Below, in pieces: positions 1 through 6,174 of a DNA stretch of 11,934 nucleotides (within the stretch, counting starts at the first letter, position 1; the number at the start of each line of letters is the position of its first letter). The translations under genes were made by a program, and so were the position numbers. Under the pieces are notes generated by a model, which did not search any database, was not told the DNA's origin, and worked only from the letters and a program-made list of their open reading frames with translations. Source of the stretch: Smittium mucronatum (Eukaryota > Kickxellomycota > Harpellomycetes > Harpellales > Legeriomycetaceae). The stretch is taken from the NCBI GenBank assembly GCA_001953115.1, contig LSSL01004123.1, positions 1 through 11,934 of the forward strand, read 5' to 3'.

Positions 1-87
1 CGCTGCGTGAAATTTTAGTCTAGTGTACTTCGAAAAGTACACTATTAAGCCCCTAAACCACGGCAAGGTATTTCACTCTTAGGGGCC
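1..87 (-). ncRNA. Candidate HDV-like self-cleaving ribozyme
   Basis: Read on the minus strand from 87 to 1, the sequence has the segment order of the hepatitis delta-type nested double pseudoknot. P1 is GGCCCCT (87-81) with AGGGGCT (54-48), opening with a G.U wobble as in HDV. P2 is GTGAAAT (76-70) with ATTTCAC (13-7). P3 is ACC/GGT (69-67/59-57), 3 bp closing a 7-nt loop TTGCCGT whose T, C and G match the conserved U20, C24 and G25. P1.1 can form from loop positions 2-3 (T65, G64) with A46 and T47. P4 is a perfect 10-bp hairpin (44-35/30-21) with a TTCG loop. The joiner GACTAAA (20-14) supplies a catalytic-type C followed by T-A-A. Predicted cleavage is just before G87. One deviation is that two extra A-T pairs (80-79/56-55) could make P1 9 bp rather than 7. 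Such ribozymes usually sit at the 5' end of non-LTR retrotransposons; the body would lie beyond position 1. This is a fold by eye, not tested. Confidence 0.58.
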
Positions 88-123
88 AGAGAAGGGGTGG
101 CTCTTATTTTCGGTTTATGTCAT

Positions 124-134
124 GCACTCCGATT
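124..134 (+). repeat. GCACTCCGATT repeat, copy 1
   Basis: The 11-mer GCACTCCGATT occurs here and again at 5181-5191. In both places it is followed by a similar AT-rich stretch (AATTTT/AAATTT, then AA). It is too GC-rich for chance to be the easy explanation in this sequence. It may be a remnant of a dispersed repeat. Confidence 0.4.
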
Positions 135-694
135 TTCCAAATTTTTAACAAGTTTTGTATCAATCGCATTGTCCTAAAAAATAGGATATAAAATTTTCTA
201 GGTGAAAGTCAATTTAGTATATTTATTGGTAATAAATTATGCTGCCAAATAGTCGACTGGAAAACAAAAGGTCAAAAGGGCTATCAGAATAAGGCATTTT
301 ATAATATTAAATTTTACGAAAAAACTAAGCTATTTAAATAATCAAAAACATATCCCAAAAAACAATAAAACTTGGTAATACATATAAAATTATAAGATCA
401 CAACATTGATTTTTTGGTTTTGGAATAATATACACTCTTTAGATCTTCTATTTTATATCTCTTGTATAAAAAACGTAATTAAACAAATAACTAGCTTTAT
501 AATAGGTTAAATAAGTAAATGCTATTTTTTTTACATTGATATTTTAAGAGTACAGAAGTTAGATTCTCTTGTAATCAGAAAGGTTTATGCTTTGCTTTTT
601 AAAAATTAAACTTCCTTTGGATAAGTGATACCCTTCCTATGACTTTAAAAAAAATCCTATAAACTTTTTTAGTTGGGTTTCTAATATTGGTAGT

Positions 695-714
695 ATTCCA
701 TAATATTCCATAAT
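695..714. repeat. Two tandem copies of ATTCCATAAT
   Basis: A perfect 10-bp direct duplication. It is most simply replication slippage; no function is suggested. Confidence 0.8.
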
Positions 715-936
715 AGTAAAAACAAAAAGTTAGTCTAGGAAAATGTATACATCGATAAAATTATTATAAATTGTGAGTAAATTTCCTCTGATACAGAATT
801 GTGTTGAATGTTGGTATCTGCTCGCTAAAGAACTTCTATACCTTTTATTCTACTTAACTACGGCAACTCAAACTTATATAAATCAAGATATACCATAAAC
901 ATTTTATTTTGGAAGGCTTATTGAAAATAATATAAA

Positions 937-953
937 CATAAGCATAAGCATAA
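937..953. repeat. CATAAG hexamer repeat
   Basis: Nearly three perfect copies of CATAAG, a short microsatellite. Confidence 0.8.
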
Positions 954-1388
954 ACAAATAGCTATAAGGCCTAAACAGTATTGATACTATTCTATCAAAA
1001 ACTTCTTATTCGTATAAATTAATCACAAAAGATCGAAATATATAGTGTTTTTAGCATTTGTTTTTTTTATTCTTTCACTGTTACATTATTAAACAGGGAT
1101 TTATATGTGGTAGTTATCTCTTGAATGTGTAGTATATAATTTTATAATCGATGCTGTTTGTACATAATAATAAATTGATTTACTTTTTCAACCCATTTAA
1201 ATAATTATATTTCACCAATTTCGTATTAATAGCAACCTATTTAAAATCCTGGCTGATTTGATACATATTTTTTTTAGTACCCTGTATCTTTTCACAAAAA
1301 ATACTAAAATAACTTAATAAAACCGAGAAGAGAAAAAATAAATGATATTTTAATACCTTTATTGATGAATTTACAAAAATTTTAGGAA

Positions 1389-1720
1389 CTCGAATAAGTA
1401 TTAAAAGCTACTGCCAAAAAAATAGTAGCACGCATAATTATAAAGCTATCCGATAGTTTTTATAGTTAATTTGAGCAGTTTTAATGCATTATAGACAATA
1501 TGCTCAGTTTAATTCTTTATTTACTAACCCTTTCAGCGTTGAAAGTACAAAAAATGATTTAGTTTTTTTTTCAAAGTTATAACCAATTCAAAAATATTTT
1601 CATACTATTGGATAAACTAAGGGATTGTTCTGATTGAGTTTTTCAATATACAAAGATGGGAATGGGGCAATAATTCTATCCCAGAAAGGGTTGGCTGAAT
1701 ATGTAGTCTAAAATTAACTA
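1389..1720 (+). repeat. Diverged dispersed repeat, copy A
   Basis: Two blocks here match two blocks at 4863-5110 in the same order and orientation. CTCGAATAAGTATTAAAA (1389-) matches CTCGAATAGTATTATAA (4863-), and GTTGGCTGAATATGTAGT (1691-) matches GTTGGCTGAAAATGTAGT (5079-). Both copies also have GATGGGA a little upstream of the second block. Block spacing differs (about 300 versus 216 bases), so indels are needed. The copy at 4863 lies downstream of a ribozyme-like sequence, so this may be a truncated, older copy of the same element. No ribozyme-like sequence was seen upstream of this copy. The minus strand also holds a 63-codon open frame (1617-1808) with no recognisable family. Confidence 0.4.
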
Positions 1721-3604
1721 ATATCCAGCACAAGTGTGATAAAATTTGAGGCTTATTGCATCTAGAGTATTTATTAAGAGTAGAGGAACTTTTTTCATAG
1801 TTAAACATCGGTTTTTTAATATTTAAAAATCACTAAAGTAATTCACATTCAGACTTAGTAATCAAGGGGTTATGTTATAACAGCATCCGATAAAAGCATT
1901 TGATAAAAAGTGCATTAACTAGACAAAGTTTTTTTTTTCGCCTGCCTGACTGGATAAATTAATAATCAAAAAATCATATTTACATCTATTTTTTTTAAAG
2001 GGTCCATCTTGAATTTGGTGAGGCATGAAATTGGATTTGGTTTTATATGTGAGTTTATTGATCCCACTTAGAAATAAATAAAGCATCTTAAAATTACTAA
2101 AAAAAATTGATTTTAATGTTTAACAGCAAGTAAAGTCTCTTCCATTGAATTTTTGTTCATGAAATACATCCAAATTTGATTTTTTTAACCCCTCATATAA
2201 ATCCGGTAATAAACAAAAAAAATAATCAGTTAAAATTTTAAGAGAAATTGAATCACCCTGTTTGTCTTAGACCTATAAAGTTTGAAAAATGATCTGATGT
2301 TCATAATTAGCGATCTTATTATTAAAACAAATAAACGAAACTCGGTAGAATGCTTAAAGGGATTTGAATAGATTATGCATCCCTTTAGCTCTTGGTAGGA
2401 TAAATTTTATCATCATCTTGCAGTAAATAAACAAAATATATTTATGGATATTTATAATAGGAAAAACTGTCATTTAAACTTTAAATTAAAATTAATAATT
2501 TTCAAACTTGTATCATTTCAAACATTATAAAAAAAATATTATTCTTGGAATTTGTTTTTTTTTGAGAATAAAAAAAAAGGTTTTTTCACTATTCTATTTA
2601 TACAGGAATTGGTCACTGCAAAATAAGGGGACTCCGAGTAAATAGACAGATAAAATTTAAAAAATCAAGCTCAAAATTACAAAAAAATTTGAGGATATTA
2701 AGCACTTGTTTCAATTTTTATCTTTATTTCTAAAAAAAACAGGATATGCATGTAAAATGCTATGGTAGTTGCATTTTTTATCAACCAGTGCAATAAGCCA
2801 TAAAAATGTGGTAAATAATTAAAGAAAAATAAACTAGGTAATCAGATTTTGTTGGTATTACAGGTTTTTTTTATTTTAATTTAGAGGATTTGAATATTTA
2901 TGCTTAAAAAGATGATCTAATGCATGTAAGGTGTATGAATGAGGTTGGTTTAGCGGGTTTCTAGAAAATGGAAAGAATATATTTTTATTATCCTTTTTAA
3001 TTAGTGATCTTAGATCAAACCTTTTATTAGTAAATAAAATATTTAATTCTGATGAACTAGATAAATACCTAAACTTGCCTTTTGCAATAAAAAGAATGCT
3101 TATCAATATTATTTCATAGCATAACTCAACTTATTAACATTTTGCTGACTGGATTAGGCTTCATTTTTGTCATTAATAATTGGATCATTCGTCTTTGAGC
3201 GCAACGTTTATTAGCAAATTAAAACGCAAAAAATAAGGATAATTAAAAGCTCAGTGCCAATTACACTCCGTGACAAAAAAAAAGTAAAACTATCTCTAAT
3301 GTAGGTACCAAATCTCCAAGCTTAATAACCCTTTCGGAGCCCAAATGTTTGCAATGCACCTATTTATGTTTATAACCTATGTCAATTGGTCTAATTTATT
3401 GACTCGTCCAATAATATAAAATAGTTATTAATACAATGTTATTATTAGTTTAATTTTATTTGTATACCATTGGGCAGATCATCAATTTGAGCCAATTAAA
3501 GGTGCGAATATATGCTAATAGGAGCAAGGCACAAATTTGGGACCGGAAAGGGTTAAAGGTGAAATTAAAATCTAAATTGTACCTTTATCCTTTTCTGGGA
3601 CTAA
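1721..3604. other. AT-rich region without a recognised gene
   Basis: No intact gene is visible. A minus-strand frame at 2876-3106 is open for about 76 codons but begins at TTG, and its N-terminal part is no more than weakly protein-like. A plus-strand frame at 3460-3666 is open for 68 codons, also from TTG, and is rich in Lys/Ile/Leu. Neither has a recognisable domain, and lengths like these are expected by chance at this AT content. Nothing RNA-like was found. Confidence 0.5.
3539..3551 (+). repeat. GGGACCGGAAAGG direct repeat, copy 1
   Basis: This 13-mer is repeated exactly at 4232-4244. With eight or nine G/C bases in an AT-rich background, an exact duplicate is unlikely by chance. The flanks do not align clearly. 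It could mark ends or internal parts of a decayed mobile element that includes the protease-like frame between the copies. Confidence 0.4.
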
Positions 3605-3961
3605 AGAAACACCAGGTTCTTATTCGGGAAATCTATGATTTTCTATTTAATGACATTCAGAACTAGACCAGTTACAAATACTAATTTGAAATCAAGTATT
3701 TGCATTGACCATAAATTGGAAGCCATTTATGACTCCGGCCCTGAGAAGGCAAATATTAAGATTTTATACGGCATAATTCTTTAGCGGTGATTACCCTTTT
3801 TTAATGGTCATCTAGCTATAAAATCCGTTGATACAAAAAAATGGTGATTCTAATTAAAAGTATTTGAACCAGTGTCCTCGAGGTATGGAGCTGATAGATT
3901 AGCAGAGGGGAGTTGGGTGACAAAGTTTTTGAATTTTTTGAAAATTTCTCACATTTTTTAA
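3605..3961 (+). pseudogene. Decayed retropepsin-like (LTR retrotransposon protease) fragment
   Basis: One reading frame runs from 3605 to a TAA at 3959, about 118 codons, broken by TAG 3782, TGA 3788, TGA 3845 and TAA 3851. The first 59 codons are open. At 3731-3739 they encode Asp-Ser-Gly in the context LEAIYDSGPEKANI, resembling the active-site loop of retroviral-type aspartic proteases (usual form D-S/T-G-A/S; here the fourth residue is Pro). The continuation carries LPFFNGHLAIKSVD, which resembles the Leu-Pro...Ile-x-Val-Asp-Gly strand that follows the active site in Ty3/Gypsy proteases. The frame then continues to a Trp-Val-Thr-Lys-Phe segment. The start is not a real start; an element frame would enter from upstream. 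Family assignment is inference from a short motif. The density of stops shows it is not functional. Confidence 0.33.
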
Positions 3962-4696
3962 TTTTTTTTAAATTGGCTTTTATAGCTTTTTATTAACATC
4001 AAAATAAATTTCCTGAAAAAAAAAACACAACCAAAAGTCAAAAAATTATAGTCAATCAATTATTGATGAATTTTAAGAATGTTTAACCCATTCTGAGGCA
4101 GTAGAGATAAAATGCTTCCATTTTTGGTTTAATTTTGATATTGAAAGTGAGGTTAACGGCTAAAGCTGTGTTAGCTTAATTTACCATCGAATAGATGGTG
4201 TTGGGTTTATTTATAGGAATTCAATGTTTTAGGGACCGGAAAGGATAGATATTGTGCTGACTTTTTTTCCATATACACCATTGACCAATATTAACCCAAT
4301 AATATATGCATAATTAATCAAGTATTTATCCAATAAATTTTTTCATTTTAATTCATGAGCAAAAGGATTTGCCCCTATATTACCAATATAACAATATTTA
4401 TTACTGCTCTGAAATTTTATACGCTAAACAAACCTCTAATAAAATACACCCCTTATTATCTAATTAAGATGAATAAAAAAATTGTCAAGTGTCTACTCTA
4501 TAATATAATTTCCCATATATTACTATTTTTTAACTGGTTTTCATTGGCAGATAAATATATTAGATTCCAATAAAGAAATTTACATATAAATAATTAAATT
4601 TCTCTTAACCAAACTGGCAAATATGTTATTAATATACTGAGTGGAATCATTTGGTATTAGAAACATTCTTTTGAAAGTGATTTACTTGATTTTTGT
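3962..4696. other. AT-rich region with one unrecognised small frame
   Basis: The second copy of GGGACCGGAAAGG lies at 4232-4244. A plus-strand frame at 4355-4573 begins at ATG and is open for 72 codons. It is dominated by Ile, Tyr, Lys and Leu, as AT-rich noncoding DNA would encode, with no motif, so it is not called as a gene. Several palindromic AT stretches are present but no convincing RNA fold. Confidence 0.5.
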
Positions 4697-4808
4697 GGCA
4701 CCAATTACGGGAAATTTGTATTAGGGGCTTAACTACCTTAACCTTTTTAGGCACAGCAGTGCAAAAAAGGCATTCAATTATCGGTTGATTCAAACATAAA
4801 TTTGCAGC
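4697..4808 (+). ncRNA. Degenerate HDV-like ribozyme relic
   Basis: On the plus strand this segment aligns with the left-edge ribozyme. GGCACCA (4697-4703) matches P1 5' GGCCCCT. GGGAAAT (4709-4715) matches P2 5' GTGAAAT. TTAGGGGCTTAA (4721-4732) is a 12-base exact match to the P1 3' strand and joiner. AAATTTGCAGC (4798-4808) matches the P2 3' strand and tail. Both copies have T just before the predicted cleavage site. In the P4 position there is a different but strong hairpin at 4742-4770: a 7-bp CCTTTTT/AAAAAGG stem, an internal loop, then GCAC/GTGC around AGCA. P1 has two mismatches, and only 5 bases remain where P3 and its loop should be, so cleavage activity is unlikely. It would mark the 5' end of an element reading rightward. 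Confidence 0.4.
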
Positions 4809-4862
4809 TTATATTCATAATTGGACTAATTAATATTCTACCCAATAGAAACTTATATATTC
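4809..4862 (+). other. AT-rich spacer after ribozyme relic
   Basis: No structure or frame is evident. If 4697 is an element's 5' end, this is the start of its leader. Confidence 0.3.
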
Positions 4863-5180
4863 CTCGAATAGTATTATAAATATGTTTCGTGCAGCAAGGG
4901 AGATAAACACACGTTTGTAGCTTAACGAATATGATGGACATGGGCGCAATAATAGCGAGATGAAAGCTGGCTGGAAAAATTATGTCTACAACAGTGCATC
5001 AACTAATGGTGGATGGTTAATATTCCGGTTTATGATTACAGTCAAATCCTGTGTGATGGGATTTCACATTACAGCAATGTTGGCTGAAAATGTAGTGTGC
5101 AAAATATTTTTGCTGCAAAGTTTTTTATTACGCCAATTGAGATCCTTTTGACGTAACTCTTTTTCCTAAGTATACGCTAA
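4863..5180 (+). repeat. Diverged dispersed repeat, copy B; possible 5' part of a dead retroelement
   Basis: This stretch is visibly less AT-rich than its surroundings. It shares the CTCGAATA...GTATTA and GTTGGCTGAA-ATGTAGT blocks with 1389-1720. A plus-strand ATG frame at 4960-5151 is open for 63 codons (starts MKAGWKNYVYNSASTNGGW), and the frame is open back to 4921. All three forward frames, and the minus strand, give protein-like peptides over parts of it, so no frame can be preferred and no family is recognised. Its place directly downstream of the ribozyme relic suggests element sequence, now decayed. Confidence 0.35.
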
Positions 5181-5191
5181 GCACTCCGATT
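5181..5191 (+). repeat. GCACTCCGATT repeat, copy 2
   Basis: Exact match to 124-134, with similar AT-rich sequence following. Confidence 0.4.
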
Positions 5192-5884
5192 AGCTGAATT
5201 TTAAATAAACCCATTTATCAATTGAAAAGATTTGGCTAATGATATGTTAATAAATCTTTGTGGAAATCAAAATAAAATAAATATTGGATATGAAAATGGC
5301 CTGGAATTGCCCACTAACGACAAAAGAGTTAAGAGACTACCACATATACATACATGACTAAATTGTACACGTAATTTGCGTAATATTCTATTCTGAGATC
5401 AATATAAGCTAATAAATAGTGTGGTAATTAACACAATATCAATTTGTTATTGGGGGTTTTCCTGTTTCTGTAGGAGTAATGAACCTAATTTAAAAAACAC
5501 AACAGATGGTGGCAAATAGTATTGATTTCCTGAATAACTATTATGCCTAATTTCATAAAACTGAGAGGATTTTTATGCGATATGACTACTTTAGCAATTT
5601 AATTGACTATTTTAGTATTAGGATTCTAAAAATGTAACTGCTCACAATATTTAAATCTCATTTACATATAAACTTCAATATTTTTGGCAGGAACTAATCA
5701 ATAGGAGTAGGTTAGATAATAAACTAATGATAAATTATTATCCCAAAAAACAATTTCAACATAATGGAAATTAGCAAATCTCAAAACTTGAGGATAATTT
5801 TGTATGAAAATTAACTAATAGATTTAATCGCCAGAAATTTTTACAGCAAACGTCTATAAAGAAACGTAATTTGTTTTCTTGCAG
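5192..5884. other. AT-rich upstream region of the zinc-finger gene
   Basis: No gene seen. This should contain the promoter of the gene at 6175, but no TATA box or factor site stands out from the AT background. A good fungal-style 3' splice site (TTTTCTTGCAG) ends at 5884. It is preceded by a branch-like TTAACTAAT near 5811, and GTATG lies just upstream at about 5803. This may mark a leader intron, though the GTATG-to-AG pairing is a guess. Confidence 0.35.
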
Positions 5885-6174
5885 TTTCCGATGATTTAAC
5901 ACGATTCAGAAAACTACATGATAAAAATCTTGTTACGAAAGTGCGATGTCCAAGGAGGTCTTGTATGTTATCAAAGATCCCAGGTTCATATATAAACTTT
6001 CAAAGTACGTTTGTATAACCCTGAGTGTATTTTTTATTAAAATTCAATCAATTCGTTCTTTTATAGTCTCAGTATCCGGCCCTTTCCTTACAATAGCATA
6101 TCGTTTAATTACTGAGCCCAGAAGCCCGCTTTTTTAAGAACGTAGGGTTCTTCTTCACTCCTGAAGTTAGTTCT
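5885..6174 (+). promoter_or_regulatory. Leader with upstream ATG and possible intron before the zinc-finger gene
   Basis: An upstream ATG at 5946 opens a 63-codon frame that ends at 6137, before the main ATG. Read as an untranslated leader, that would be an inhibitory upstream frame. Alternatively, GTATGT at 5963-5968 is a consensus fungal 5' splice site. A pyrimidine tract at 6148-6160 runs into GAAGTTAG ending at 6170. Joining 5962 to 6171 keeps the frame into ATG 6175 and would give an N-terminus MSKEVFS before MNNQ, with a 208-base intron. The main frame is also open back to 6109 without splicing. Neither reading is proven. Confidence 0.35.

Larger units (their letters stand above)
88..1388. 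other. AT-rich intergenic region, no gene seen
   Basis: No reading frame on either strand is long enough or protein-like enough to call. The first 60 bases (up to about 150) are less AT-rich than what follows. They lie upstream of the predicted ribozyme cleavage site on the minus strand, so they may be host flank or the promoter side of the element. The rest is homopolymer-rich AT sequence with two tiny direct repeats, listed separately. Confidence 0.6.

Noticed and set aside
1..87. Hammerhead or twister ribozyme as an alternative for the left-edge structure
   Set aside because: The hammerhead CTGATGA/GAAA core is absent and the pairing topology is the HDV-type double pseudoknot.
2876..3106. 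76-codon minus-strand open frame
   Set aside because: Begins at TTG, no domain, and a length expected by chance in AT-rich DNA.
3460..3666. 68-codon plus-strand open frame
   Set aside because: It begins at TTG, has no recognisable domain, and overlaps the protease-like frame in another phase.
3860..3925. tRNA-like sequence on the minus strand: a B-box-like GGTTCAAATAC and a CTGCTAA resembling a tRNA-Ser anticodon loop
   Set aside because: No acceptor, anticodon or T stem can be paired and no A box is present; the stretch also lies in the protease-like frame.
4355..4573. 72-codon plus-strand ATG frame
   Set aside because: Ile/Tyr/Lys-dominated composition as in translated noncoding AT-rich DNA; no motif.
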